A stretch of DNA of 64,000 nucleotides from Streptomyces griseosporeus (GCF_014656055.1 NZ_BNBR01000007.1:186001-250000), one strand, 5' to 3'. Counted from the first letter of the stretch, positions 16,364 to 25,618 are shown. The notes: generated from the letters alone by a model not told the origin. Numbers and translations are program-made.

Positions 16364-16414
16364 GCCGGTCGGACAGCACCCCACCCAGCCGCCTCGGTGA
16401 GAAGGTAAAGACTT

Positions 16415-16699
16415 ATGTTCGGAAGGCTCGGAGCCCCCGAGATCATTCTCATCCTCGTCGTCATCATCCTGCTGTTCGGCGCGAAGAAGCTTCCGGACAT
16501 GGCCCGCTCCCTCGGCAAGTCCGCGCGCATCCTCAAGAGCGAGGCCAAGGCGATGAAGGAGGAGGGCAGCAGCAACTCCTCCGCCCAGGCCCCCACCACC
16601 GGCGAGCAGCCCCCGGCGCAGCGCACCATCCAGGCCGCCCCCGGCGACGTGACCAGCTCGCGCCCGGTCACCGAGCCGACGGACACGACCAAGCGCTGA
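16415..16699 (+). CDS. tatA: Twin-arginine translocase subunit TatA
   Basis: 94 residues. Short periplasmic N-terminus (MFGRLGAPE), one transmembrane helix (IILILVVIILLFG), the conserved FG hinge, and the amphipathic helix AKKLPDMARSLGKSARILKS, then a Ser/Pro/Gln-rich tail. It forms the size-variable pore for folded proteins carrying RR signal peptides. It is co-directional with tatC 47 bp on. The Tat-type signal of the GHL10 protein at 62439 is an example of a likely client in this window. Confidence 0.95.
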   Translation: MFGRLGAPEIILILVVIILLFGAKKLPDMARSLGKSARILKSEAKAMKEEGSSNSSAQAPTTGEQPPAQRTIQAAPGDVTSSRPVTEPTDTTKR

Positions 16700-16746
16700 C
16701 GCAGGGCCGGTGACCTCCGGCCCGCCGCACGAGATGGGAACGTGGG

Positions 16747-17691
16747 TTGCTGAAGCCTGCCCGCAAGAAGGAGAAGGATCCCGAGGGGCGGATGCCCCTC
16801 GCGGAACACCTGCGTGAGCTCCGCAACCGGCTCGCGAAGGCGATCCTGGCCATCGTCGTCGTCACCATCGTGGCCGCCTTCTTCTACAACGACATCATCA
16901 ACTTCTTCACCAAGCCGATCCTCGACTCGGTCGGCTGCGCGAAGTCCTTCGAGGAACTGGCCAAGACCGACGACGAGACGTGTGCGCGGATCACCGTCAA
17001 CGGTCTGCTGACGCCGTTCACGCTCGCCCTCAAGGTCTCCCTGATGGCCGGTGTGGTGCTGGCCACGCCGATCTGGCTCTACCAGCTGTGGGCCTTCGTC
17101 GCCCCGGGCCTGCACCGGCACGAGAAGAAGTACGCCTACGCGTTCGTCGGCACCGGCGTCCCCCTCTTCCTCGGCGGCGCCTTCTTCGCCTACAAGGTGC
17201 TGCCCACCACCGCCAAGGTGCTGCTGGAGTTCACCCCGACCGGCGCGGACAACCTGCTGCCCCTGGACGACCTGCTCGACCTCGTCACGCGCATGGTCGT
17301 CGTCTTCGGCCTCTCCTTCGAGCTGCCGCTGCTGCTGATCATGCTCAACCTCACCGGCGTGCTCTCCGGCAAGCGGATGCTCGGCTGGTGGCGCGCGATG
17401 ATCATGGGCATCACCGTCTTCGCGGCGCTCGCCACCCCGAGCACCGACCCCCTCACCATGCTCGCGCTGGCCGGACCGATCTGGGTGCTGTACTTCGGCG
17501 CGGTCGCCTTCGCCCTGCTCAACGATCGGCGCCGGGCCCGCCGCGAGGCCATGGGCCCCGCCGACGACGAGGCCTCCGAGCTGGACCTCACCCCGGAGGC
17601 CATCGGCGACGTCGAGCCCGTGACCGCCAGCCGCGCCCTGCCCGAGCAGGCGAGCGCGGAACGGGTCAACGGCTACGACGACGTGACGTAG
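16747..17691 (+). CDS. tatC: Twin-arginine translocase subunit TatC
   Basis: 314 residues from the TTG at 16747; an alternative start is the ATG at 16792 (MPLAEHLRELRNRL), which would drop a Lys-rich 15-residue extension. TatC recognises the RR signal peptide. The conserved N-terminal segment PLAEHLRELRNRL carries the essential Glu. Six transmembrane segments follow, for example ILAIVVVTIVAAFFY, FTLALKVSLMAGVVLATPIW and LLLIMLNLTGVL. The C-terminal tail is Asp/Glu rich. A hairpin at 17717 separates it from helY. Confidence 0.94.
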   Translation: MLKPARKKEKDPEGRMPLAEHLRELRNRLAKAILAIVVVTIVAAFFYNDIINFFTKPILDSVGCAKSFEELAKTDDETCARITVNGLLTPFTLALKVSLMAGVVLATPIWLYQLWAFVAPGLHRHEKKYAYAFVGTGVPLFLGGAFFAYKVLPTTAKVLLEFTPTGADNLLPLDDLLDLVTRMVVVFGLSFELPLLLIMLNLTGVLSGKRMLGWWRAMIMGITVFAALATPSTDPLTMLALAGPIWVLYFGAVAFALLNDRRRARREAMGPADDEASELDLTPEAIGDVEPVTASRALPEQASAERVNGYDDVT

Positions 17692-17716
17692 CAGCGCCAA
17701 GGACGTGGTGCGCACG

Positions 17717-17742
17717 GGGCGGGTGGTGTCGGCCACCCGCCC
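17717..17742 (+). terminator. Hairpin after tatC
   Basis: GGGCGGGTGG (17717-17726) pairs with CCACCCGCCC (17733-17742) around a 6-base loop, 25 bases after the tatC stop. Confidence 0.7.
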
Positions 17743-17829
17743 TTCGCGCTGTTCAGCGCGGTGTCCGGGACGCTGATCCGCATAATGATCGTCCTGTTGT
17801 CAGTGGAGCCCGGTACGCTCGAAAGCACG

Positions 17830-20637
17830 ATGACAGAGGACCTCTCACCGGCCGAGCGGTACGCGGCAGCCCGCAGGCGCGCTGCCGAGCAGGCCACCGC
17901 GCTCGCGTCCTTCCGCGAGATGTACGACTTCGGCCTCGACCCCTTCCAGATCGAGGCCTGCCAGGCACTTGAGGCCGGGAAGGGCGTGCTGGTCGCCGCG
18001 CCCACCGGCTCCGGCAAGACGATCGTGGGCGAGTTCGCCGTCCACCTGGCCCTGCAGCAGGGCAAGAAGTGCTTCTACACGACACCCATCAAGGCGCTGT
18101 CGAACCAGAAGTACGCCGACCTGTGCCGCCGCTACGGCACGGAGAAGGTCGGCCTCCTCACCGGAGACAACAGCGTGAACTCCGGCGCCCCGGTGGTCGT
18201 GATGACCACCGAGGTCCTGCGGAACATGCTGTACGCCGGCTCCCAGACGCTGCTCGGCCTCGGCTATGTGGTCATGGACGAGGTGCACTACCTCTCCGAC
18301 CGCTTCCGCGGCGCGGTCTGGGAGGAGGTGATCATCCACCTGCCCGAGTCGGTGACCCTGGTGTCGCTGTCCGCGACCGTCTCCAACGCCGAGGAGTTCG
18401 GCGACTGGCTGGACACCGTCCGCGGCGACACCGAGGTGATCGTCTCCGAGCACCGGCCCGTGCCGCTGTTCCAGCACGTGCTCGCCGGACGGCGGATGTA
18501 CGACCTGTTCGAGGAGGGCGAGGGCCACAAGAAGGCCGTCAACCCCGACCTGACCCGGCTGGCCCGGATGGAGGCGACCCGCCCCTCCTACCAGGACCGC
18601 AGACGCGGCCGGTCCATGCGCGAGGCCGACCGGGAGCGGGAGCGCCGCCAGCGCTCGCGGATCTGGACGCCGAGCCGGCCCGAGGTCATCGAGCGCCTCG
18701 ACGCCGAGGGCCTGCTGCCCGCCATCACCTTCATCTTCAGCCGCGCCGCCTGCGAGGCGGCCGTCCAGCAGTGCCTGTACGCGGGCCTGAGGCTCAACGA
18801 CGACGCCGCCCGCGAGCAGGTCCGCGCCCTCGTCGAGGAGCGCACCGCCTCCATCCCCACCGAGGACCTCCACGTCCTCGGGTACTACGAGTGGCTCGAG
18901 GGCCTGGAGCGCGGCATCGCCGCCCACCACGCGGGCATGCTGCCGACCTTCAAGGAGGTCGTGGAGGAGCTGTTCGTGCGCGGCCTGGTGAAGGCCGTCT
19001 TCGCCACCGAGACCCTCGCGCTCGGCATCAACATGCCCGCCCGCTCGGTGGTCCTGGAGAAGCTCGTCAAGTGGAACGGCGAGCAGCACGCCGACATCAC
19101 CCCCGGCGAGTACACCCAGCTCACCGGCCGCGCCGGCCGGCGCGGCATCGACGTCGAGGGCCACGCCGTGGTGCTGTGGCAGCGCGGCATGAGCCCCGAG
19201 CACCTCGCGGGACTGGCCGGCACGCGCACCTATCCGCTGCGCTCCAGCTTCAAGCCGTCGTACAACATGGCGGTCAACCTGGTCGAGCAGTTCGGCCGGC
19301 ACCGCTCGCGTGAGCTGCTGGAGACGTCCTTCGCACAGTTCCAGGCCGACAAGTCGGTCGTGGGCATCTCCCGGCAGGTGCAGCGCAACGAGGAGGGGCT
19401 CGCGGGCTACAAGGAGTCCATGACCTGTCACCTCGGCGACTTCGAGGAGTACGCGCGGCTGCGCCGCGAACTGAAGGACCGCGAGACCGAGCTGGCCCGC
19501 CGGGGCGCCGCCCAGCGGCGCGCCGAGGCCGCCGTCGCGCTGGAGCGGCTCAAGCCGGGCGACGTCATCCACGTCCCCACCGGCAAGTACGCGGGCCTCG
19601 CCCTGGTCCTCGACCCGGGCCTGCCCGCCGGCCGCTCCAACGGCCACCGCGGCTTCGAGCACCACGACGGGCCGCGCCCGCTGGTGCTCACCGCCGAGCG
19701 GCAGGTCAAGCGGCTCGCATCGATCGACTTCCCGGTCCCGGTCGAGCCGCTGGAGCGGATGCGGATCCCGAAGTCGTTCAACCCGCGCTCGCCGCAGTCC
19801 CGCCGCGACCTCGCCTCGGCGCTGCGCACCAAGGCCGGGCACATCCCGCCCGAGCGGCAGCGCAAGCGGCGTGCCGAGGCCGCCGACGACCGGGAGATCG
19901 CCCGCCTGCGCAAGGCCCTGCGCGCCCACCCCTGCCACGGGTGCAGCGACCGCGAGGACCACGCCCGCTGGGCCGAGCGCTACCACCGGCTGCTGCGCGA
20001 CACCAGCCAGCTGGAGCGCCGTATCGAGGGACGTACGAACACCATTGCGCGCACCTTCGACCGCATCGTGGCGCTGCTGACCGAACTGGACTACCTGCGC
20101 GCCGACGAGGTCACCGAGCACGGCAAGCGCCTCGCCCGGCTCTACGGCGAACTGGACCTGCTGGCCAGCGAATGCCTGCGGGCCGGCGTCTGGGAGGGCC
20201 TGGCCCCGGCCGAACTGGCCGCCTGTGTCTCGGCGCTGGTGTACGAGGCCCGGGTCGGCGACGACGCGATGGCGCCCAAGCTGCCCTCCGGCAAGGCGAA
20301 GGCCGCGCTCGGCGAGATGGTGCGGATCTGGGGCCGGCTGGACGCCCTGGAGGAGGAGTTCCGCATCAGCCAGACCGAGGGCGTCGGCCAGCGCGAGCCC
20401 GACCTCGGCTTCGCCTGGGCCGCCTACATGTGGGCGTCCGGCAAGGGCCTCGACGACGTGCTGCGCGAGGCGGAGATGCCGGCCGGTGACTTCGTGCGCT
20501 GGTGCAAGCAGGTCATCGACGTGCTCGGGCAGATCCAGGCGGCCGCGCCCGGCGAGAACTCGACCGTGCCGAAGGCCGCGCGCAAGGCGGTCGACGGTCT
20601 GCTGCGCGGCGTCGTCGCCTACTCGTCCGTCGGCTGA
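17830..20637 (+). CDS. helY: Ski2/Mtr4-like DEVH-box RNA helicase
   Basis: 935 residues; the ATG at 17830 (MTEDLSPAERYAAARRRAAE) is preferred to an upstream ATG whose extra 23 residues do not look protein-like. Superfamily-2 helicase motifs: I APTGSGKT (57-64), II VVMDEVHYLSD (about 147-157), III SLSATVSN, and VI QLTGRAGRRGID (about 430). The C-terminal third contains a Cys pair (HPCHGCSDREDHARW) and the helical DSHCT-type domain. Family members unwind structured RNA in decay or processing. The M. tuberculosis orthologue helY is also next to tatC, which supports the name. Confidence 0.92.
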   Translation: MTEDLSPAERYAAARRRAAEQATALASFREMYDFGLDPFQIEACQALEAGKGVLVAAPTGSGKTIVGEFAVHLALQQGKKCFYTTPIKALSNQKYADLCRRYGTEKVGLLTGDNSVNSGAPVVVMTTEVLRNMLYAGSQTLLGLGYVVMDEVHYLSDRFRGAVWEEVIIHLPESVTLVSLSATVSNAEEFGDWLDTVRGDTEVIVSEHRPVPLFQHVLAGRRMYDLFEEGEGHKKAVNPDLTRLARMEATRPSYQDRRRGRSMREADRERERRQRSRIWTPSRPEVIERLDAEGLLPAITFIFSRAACEAAVQQCLYAGLRLNDDAAREQVRALVEERTASIPTEDLHVLGYYEWLEGLERGIAAHHAGMLPTFKEVVEELFVRGLVKAVFATETLALGINMPARSVVLEKLVKWNGEQHADITPGEYTQLTGRAGRRGIDVEGHAVVLWQRGMSPEHLAGLAGTRTYPLRSSFKPSYNMAVNLVEQFGRHRSRELLETSFAQFQADKSVVGISRQVQRNEEGLAGYKESMTCHLGDFEEYARLRRELKDRETELARRGAAQRRAEAAVALERLKPGDVIHVPTGKYAGLALVLDPGLPAGRSNGHRGFEHHDGPRPLVLTAERQVKRLASIDFPVPVEPLERMRIPKSFNPRSPQSRRDLASALRTKAGHIPPERQRKRRAEAADDREIARLRKALRAHPCHGCSDREDHARWAERYHRLLRDTSQLERRIEGRTNTIARTFDRIVALLTELDYLRADEVTEHGKRLARLYGELDLLASECLRAGVWEGLAPAELAACVSALVYEARVGDDAMAPKLPSGKAKAALGEMVRIWGRLDALEEEFRISQTEGVGQREPDLGFAWAAYMWASGKGLDDVLREAEMPAGDFVRWCKQVIDVLGQIQAAAPGENSTVPKAARKAVDGLLRGVVAYSSVG

Positions 20638-20650
20638 CACCCTCTCCACG

Positions 20651-20680
20651 AAGCCGGTCACCCTTTGCGGTGACCGGCTT
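20651..20680 (+). terminator. Hairpin terminator after helY
   Basis: AAGCCGGTCACC (20651-20662) pairs with GGTGACCGGCTT (20669-20680) around a 6-base loop, followed by TC. Confidence 0.82.
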
Positions 20681-20891
20681 TCGTACGTCCGTACGCCGTG
20701 ACACACCGTGTGCGAGTGGAGCCGCAGCGTGTAAATGGGGCCGAGCGTACTCCTGCCCCGGAGCCGTTTCAGGCGGTTCCCGAATATGACACGGCGATGA
20801 TCCGCTCGGACTAAGCTCGCCCGCAGCGCACCGAGTTGAGATGTATTCGGGCACTTGTTCCCCAAATCTTCCGAAATCCCAGAGGGTTCAC

Positions 20892-22538
20892 ATGGTGAGA
20901 GTCCAATCCCCTCCTGGTAGCCGCGAACTCCCTGACGCGCGCGTGCTGCTGCTGCCCGCCATAGCGATGGCCGCGGCGACCGGAGCCGCCGTCGCCCTGG
21001 TGGCGCAGCCGGCCCGGACCGCCGTCGGCCTGTGCGGCGCCCTCGCCACGCTGCTGGTCCTCACGACGGCCGCCGAGGCGGTGCGCCGCGGGCGTCTGCT
21101 GCGGACGGCGCGGGCCGAACACGCCCGGCGCGTCGCGTACCTGGAACAGCGCGTGGCCTCCCACGAGGAGGACAACGAACGCCTCGCCCGGGAGCATCTG
21201 CCCGCCGCGATCGACCGGATGCACCGGGGAAACTCCCCGAGAGAGGTACTGCGTCAACTCTCCCTGGAGAATCCACACTTCCGGGCGCTCTCCCCGGCGC
21301 AGCTCGAAGTCATCAAGACCCTGCTGCGCATCGTCGAGTTCGAGGAGGCCCTGCGGGACTCCTCGCAGCGCTCCTTCGTCAGCGTCGCCCGCCGCGTGCA
21401 GGCCATCGTCCACCAGCAGGCCAAGGAACTCCGGGAGATGGAGGAGGACCACGGCCGCAACCCCGAGGTCTTCGACGACCTGCTGCGCATCGACCACGGC
21501 ACCTCGATGATCGGCCGCCTCGCCGACTCCGTCGCCGTCCTCGGCGGCGGCCGGCCCGGCCGCCAGTGGCCGCTGCCCGTGCCGCTCTACAGCGTGCTGC
21601 GCGGCGCGATGTCGCGCATCCTCGAATACCCGCGGATCTCCCTCGACAACATCGCCAAGGTCAACATCCGCGGCATCTCCGTCGAGCCGGTCATCCACGC
21701 CTGCGCCGAACTCCTCGACAACGCCACCCGCTACTCGCCGCCGACGACCAAGGTCCACGTCACCGCCACCGAGGTGCAGACCGGCATCGCCATCGAGATC
21801 GAGGACTCCGGCGTCAGCCTCACCGAAGAGGCCAGGCTGCGCCTGGAGGAACTGATCGAGCAGGCCAAGCGGGCCGAGGACCTTCAGGCCATCAGCGAGG
21901 CCCCGCGGCTCGGCCTCGCGGTCGTCGGCCGTCTGTGCACCGCGTACAAGATGCAGATCTCCCTGCGCCCCTCCGCGTACGGCGGCACCAAGGCGGTCCT
22001 CGTCGTGCCCCGCGAGATGGTCACCTCCGACCCCGCGCCCGGCTACGCGCACGGCATCGGCGCCACCTCGCTGCCCACCGCCGACACCGACGGCGTCGAG
22101 GGCCCCAAGCGCCCGCCCAAGCGCCGCCGGCCCACCAACCCGCGCATCCCGGCCGACATCTCCCTCGACGACGACGAGGTGCCGATCGTCACCGAATGGA
22201 CCGACAAGGGCCTCCCGCAGCGCCGCCGCAAGATCCAGACGCCGATCAGCGAGCGCATCATCGCGCAGTACCGCGAGGAGGCCGAGGCCAAGCGCGAGGG
22301 CCGGCCGACCGTCTGGGAGCAGCACCAGGCCCGGCAGGAGGCGGAGGCCGCCAGGACCGAGGTCAAGAAGGACGACCGGCCGCCCGGCCTGTGGGTGGAG
22401 TCCTTCTGGGAGGGCCTGCGCAAGGGCCTGCCCGAGGGCGCCGACCCCACCGAGTTCACCCGCCACCCCGAGAAGTTCACCTACCTGATCAACGACACGG
22501 CCCGCCCCGAGGCCGAGGACGAAGGGGATCTCACGTGA
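20892..22538 (+). CDS. cvnA9: Conservon sensor-kinase-like protein CvnA
   Basis: 548 residues from ATG 20892, chosen because the preceding in-frame residues are not protein-like. Two N-terminal membrane segments (VLLLPAIAMAAATGAAVALV and AVGLCGALATLLVLTTAA) precede a helical region and a histidine-kinase-type ATPase domain with N-box HACAELLDNATRYSPP (about residue 268-283) and GLAVVGRLCTAY. The C-terminal 180 residues are charged and disordered-looking. It is the first gene of a five-gene conservon; such proteins act with the B, C and D products as a membrane-bound, G-protein-coupled-like complex. Identity with cvn9/rarA rests on position beside tatC-helY. Confidence 0.92.
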   Translation: MVRVQSPPGSRELPDARVLLLPAIAMAAATGAAVALVAQPARTAVGLCGALATLLVLTTAAEAVRRGRLLRTARAEHARRVAYLEQRVASHEEDNERLAREHLPAAIDRMHRGNSPREVLRQLSLENPHFRALSPAQLEVIKTLLRIVEFEEALRDSSQRSFVSVARRVQAIVHQQAKELREMEEDHGRNPEVFDDLLRIDHGTSMIGRLADSVAVLGGGRPGRQWPLPVPLYSVLRGAMSRILEYPRISLDNIAKVNIRGISVEPVIHACAELLDNATRYSPPTTKVHVTATEVQTGIAIEIEDSGVSLTEEARLRLEELIEQAKRAEDLQAISEAPRLGLAVVGRLCTAYKMQISLRPSAYGGTKAVLVVPREMVTSDPAPGYAHGIGATSLPTADTDGVEGPKRPPKRRRPTNPRIPADISLDDDEVPIVTEWTDKGLPQRRRKIQTPISERIIAQYREEAEAKREGRPTVWEQHQARQEAEAARTEVKKDDRPPGLWVESFWEGLRKGLPEGADPTEFTRHPEKFTYLINDTARPEAEDEGDLT

Positions 22539-22942
22539 TCCAGCAGCGACAGAACTTCGACTGGATGCTCAGGGATCTGTACAACAGCGCGCCCGGCATC
22601 GAGATGATCGTCGTGCTGTCGGCCGACGGCCTGCGCATCGCCCGGTACGGCGGCGACCCCGACGCCGCCGACCGCGTTGCCGCGGCCTGCGCGGGCATGC
22701 AGAGCCTGGTCACCGCGGTCGCCGACGAGATCCCCGCCACCGACGGCGAGATGAAGCTCGTCCTCGTCGAACTCAACGGCGGCTACTTCTATCTGATGGC
22801 CGCCGGCGCCAACGCCTACCTCGCGGTCCTGTCGGACATGGTGTGCGAACCCGGCCTGATGAGCCACTACATGCGCGACCTCGTCGTCCGCATCGGCGCC
22901 CACCTGACCAGCCCGCCCCGCCGCAACGGGCAGAGCGTATGA
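22535..22942 (+). CDS. cvnB9: Conservon roadblock/LC7 protein CvnB
   Basis: 135 residues. The GTG at 22535 overlaps the cvnA stop (GTGA), so translation is probably coupled. The roadblock/LC7 fold is recognisable in IEMIVVLSADGLRIARYGGD and MKLVLVELNGGYFYLMAAGA. Proteins of this family act as GTPase-activating or scaffold partners of small GTPases; here the partner would be CvnD. It is followed by an ATGA overlap with cvnC. Confidence 0.93.
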   Translation: MIQQRQNFDWMLRDLYNSAPGIEMIVVLSADGLRIARYGGDPDAADRVAAACAGMQSLVTAVADEIPATDGEMKLVLVELNGGYFYLMAAGANAYLAVLSDMVCEPGLMSHYMRDLVVRIGAHLTSPPRRNGQSV

Positions 22943-23361
22943 CGCCTCCGCAACGCCAGAGGCGCCGGCCCGAGCCGCCCCCTCCGCCCCCGCCGTCGCC
23001 ACGGCAGCAGCCGGCCGCGGCCGGGCAGGAGGAAGAGCCGAAGAAGCCGGAACGGCTGTACACCATCACCGGCACGGACGGCGACCGTGCCCAGCTCGAC
23101 CTGGTCACGTTAATCGTGGCGCGCGCCGACCCGCCCTCCTCCGCCACCCCGGAGGAGACCGCGGTGCTGCGGCTGTGCGCCGGCCCGCTGTCCGTCGCCG
23201 AGCTGTCCGCCTACCTGAGGCTGCCGTTCAGCGCGATGACCGTGCTGCTCACCGACATGCTGGCGGCCGGAACCGTGCACGCCCGCGCCCCGATCGTGCG
23301 CCAGACGCTGCCCGACCGGTCCCTCCTGGAAGCGGTGATGCATGGACTGGAACGGCTCTGA
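22939..23361 (+). CDS. cvnC9: Conservon DUF742 protein CvnC
   Basis: 140 residues, ATG at 22939 overlapping the cvnB stop. The first 35 residues are Pro/Arg/Gln rich; the remainder is the DUF742 winged-helix-like domain (EETAVLRLCAGPLSVAELSA, YLRLPFSAMTVLLTDM). Leu58 is encoded by TTA (23110-23112), the codon read by the bldA tRNA, so full expression of the conservon may depend on bldA. DUF742 proteins are thought to bridge CvnA and the GTPase. There is a 92-base gap before cvnD. Confidence 0.92.
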   Translation: MTPPQRQRRRPEPPPPPPPSPRQQPAAAGQEEEPKKPERLYTITGTDGDRAQLDLVTLIVARADPPSSATPEETAVLRLCAGPLSVAELSAYLRLPFSAMTVLLTDMLAAGTVHARAPIVRQTLPDRSLLEAVMHGLERL

Positions 23362-23453
23362 CGACGTGACCGACACCGCACCAGGCACCCCGCACCGCAG
23401 CGCCCGCGCAGGGCGCCGCGGCCGGCGGGCACTGCACGTGAAAGGCACCGCAG

Positions 23454-24068
23454 GTGAAAGCCTCTGAGACCGTCCCCGGACCACGGGCCGAGGACCAGCT
23501 GCCCCACTCCACCCAGGCGGCCGCGAAGATCGTCATCGTGGGCGGCTTCGGCGTCGGCAAGACGACCATGGTCGGCTCGGTCAGCGAGATCAAACCGCTG
23601 ACCACCGAGGAGACCATGACCCAGGCCGGCATCGGAGTCGACGACGACTTCGGTTCCGCCACCAAGACCGCCACCACCGTGGCGATGGACTTCGGCCGCA
23701 TCCGCATCTCCGACGAGGTGGTGCTGTACCTCTTCGGCACCCCGGGCCAGGAACGCTTCTGGTTTCTGTGGAACGGCCTGTTCGAGGGCGCGCTCGGCGC
23801 CGTCGTCCTCGTCGACACCCGCCGTCTGGAGGTCAGCTTCGAGGTCATGGGCCGGCTGGAGGAGCGCGGCGTGCCCTTCGTGGTCGCCGTCAACACCTTC
23901 CCCGACGGACCCCGCTACGCCGTCGAGGACCTCCGCCAGGCGCTCGACCTCACACCCGAGATCCCCATCATCGAGTGCGACGCGCGCCGCCGCGCCTCCA
24001 GCCGCGACGTGCTGGTGACCCTGATGCGCTTCCTGCACGCGCTGATGGCGAACGGCAACCTCACCTGA
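23454..24068 (+). CDS. cvnD9: Conservon Ras-like GTPase CvnD
   Basis: 204 residues, GTG at 23454; the GTGs upstream are out of frame. P-loop VGGFGVGKTT (about residues 29-38), switch region with DFGSATKTATTVAMDFGRIR, and G3 LFGTPGQERFWFLW. The G4 motif NKxD is replaced by VAVNTFPDGPRY, as usual in this MglA/Cvn-like GTPase group. It provides the nucleotide switch of the conservon. The P450 gene follows 37 bp on. Confidence 0.93.
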   Translation: MKASETVPGPRAEDQLPHSTQAAAKIVIVGGFGVGKTTMVGSVSEIKPLTTEETMTQAGIGVDDDFGSATKTATTVAMDFGRIRISDEVVLYLFGTPGQERFWFLWNGLFEGALGAVVLVDTRRLEVSFEVMGRLEERGVPFVVAVNTFPDGPRYAVEDLRQALDLTPEIPIIECDARRRASSRDVLVTLMRFLHALMANGNLT

Positions 24069-24105
24069 CCCCCCTGACACCACCACAGCTCCCGGAGCGA
24101 CCCCC

Positions 24106-25605
24106 GTGACGCCTGAACACCCCGGAACGACCACGGACGACCCCGCCCTCGCCCCACCGCCGGGCTGCCCCGCCCACGACCGAGGGCCGGGCGGGCTGAC
24201 CCGGCTGTACGGCCCCGGCGCGGAGAACCTCGGCGACCTGTACGAGGAACTGCGCGAGGAGCACGGCGCCGTGGCGCCCGTCCTGCTCCACGACGACGTA
24301 CCGATGTGGATCGTCCTCGGCCACGCCGAGAACCTGCACATGGTGCGCACGCCCACGGAGTACTGCCGCGACAGCCGCATCTGGACCCCGCTGAGAGAGG
24401 GCCGGATCAAACCCGACCACCCCCTGATGCCGCACATCGCGTGGGAGCCGATCTGCTCCTACGCCGAGGGCGAGGAGCACCAGCGGCTGCGCGGCGCGGT
24501 CATGCGTGCCATGTCCACCATCGACCACCGCAGCCTGCGCCGGTACATCAACCGCTACACCCAGCGGCTCGTCAACCGGTTCTGCGAGAAGGGCCACGCC
24601 GACCTGGTCAGCCAGTTCTCCGACCACCTGCCGATGGCCGTGATGTGCGAGATCCTCGGCCTGCCCGAGGAGTACAACGACCGGATGGTGCAGGCCGCCC
24701 GCGACATGCTCAAGGGCACCGAGACCGCCATCGCGAGCCACGCCTACGTCATGGAGAAGCTCGGCGAGCTGACCGCCCGGCGCCGCAAGGAGCTGGACGA
24801 GGACTTCGCCAGCCAGCTGATCAGCCACCCGGCCGGCCTCACCGACGACGAGGTCACCAAACACCTCTGGCTGGTGCTGATGGCGGCCTACGAGGCCACC
24901 GCCAACCTGCTGGCCAACGCGCTGCGCATGGTCATCACCGACGACCGCTTCTACGCCCGGCTCAACGGCGGCCAGATGACGGTCATGGAGGCGGTCGAGC
25001 AGTCCCTGTGGGACGAACCGCCCTTCAGCACCGTCTTCGCCTACTACGCCAAGCAGGACACCGAGCTGGGCGGCAAGCGCATCCGCAGGGGCGACGGGCT
25101 ACTGTTCGCGCCCGCCGCCGGCAACATCGACCCGCGGGTACGGCCCGACCTGAGCGCCAACATGAAGGGCAACCGCTCCCACCTCGCCTTCGGCGGCGGC
25201 CCGCACGAGTGCCCCGGCCAGGACATCGGCCGTGCCATCGCCGAGGTCGGTGTCGACGCGCTGCTGATGCGGCTGCCCGACGTCCAGCTCGACTGCGAGG
25301 AGGAGGAGCTGGGCTACCGCGAGTCGATCTCCTCCCGGCATCTGATCGAGCTGCCGGTGCGGTTCGACCCCAAACCGCAGCAGGACGTCATGGCGGCCCC
25401 GAGCCACGGCTCGGTCGCGCCGCCCCGGCCGCCGTGGCAGGTCAGCGACATCATGGCGGACTCCTCGCCGGCCGGGCCGCTGCCGGACCCGGAGCCCGAA
25501 CGGCCCGTGGAGCCGCGGCTGCCCGTCGTGCCCGCCCCGGTCGCGGAGCCGGAGCGCCCGCTCGGTGCGTGGCGGCGGTTCCTGCGCTGGTGGCGCGGCT
25601 ACTGA
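24106..25605 (+). CDS. cvnE9: Conservon cytochrome P450 (CvnE), lacking ExxR
   Basis: 499 residues, GTG at 24106. The heme loop FGGGPHECPGQDIGRAI is intact, with Cys369 as the axial ligand. The K-helix ExxR motif is absent: the matching segment reads VEQSLWDEPPF (EQSLW at 298-302). This loss is documented for the CYP157 family of Streptomyces conservons. The I-helix also departs from the usual AGxxT, reading MAAYEATANLL. The last 110 residues form a Pro-rich tail ending in a basic/aromatic WRRFLRWWRGY. Whether it is a monooxygenase or a non-catalytic heme sensor cannot be told. It completes the cvnABCDE set. Confidence 0.9.
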   Translation: MTPEHPGTTTDDPALAPPPGCPAHDRGPGGLTRLYGPGAENLGDLYEELREEHGAVAPVLLHDDVPMWIVLGHAENLHMVRTPTEYCRDSRIWTPLREGRIKPDHPLMPHIAWEPICSYAEGEEHQRLRGAVMRAMSTIDHRSLRRYINRYTQRLVNRFCEKGHADLVSQFSDHLPMAVMCEILGLPEEYNDRMVQAARDMLKGTETAIASHAYVMEKLGELTARRRKELDEDFASQLISHPAGLTDDEVTKHLWLVLMAAYEATANLLANALRMVITDDRFYARLNGGQMTVMEAVEQSLWDEPPFSTVFAYYAKQDTELGGKRIRRGDGLLFAPAAGNIDPRVRPDLSANMKGNRSHLAFGGGPHECPGQDIGRAIAEVGVDALLMRLPDVQLDCEEEELGYRESISSRHLIELPVRFDPKPQQDVMAAPSHGSVAPPRPPWQVSDIMADSSPAGPLPDPEPERPVEPRLPVVPAPVAEPERPLGAWRRFLRWWRGY

Positions 25606-25618
25606 CGGCCGCGGCCGG

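Noticed and set aside
17845..20865. A 1006-codon open frame antisense to helY
   Set aside because: It mirrors the helicase codons, is rich in Arg, Gly, Val and Ala without domains, and arises from third-position GC bias. The same applies to long antisense frames at 1991-3793, 3901-6246, 42630-45557 beyond the aldolase gene, and 61380-63632.
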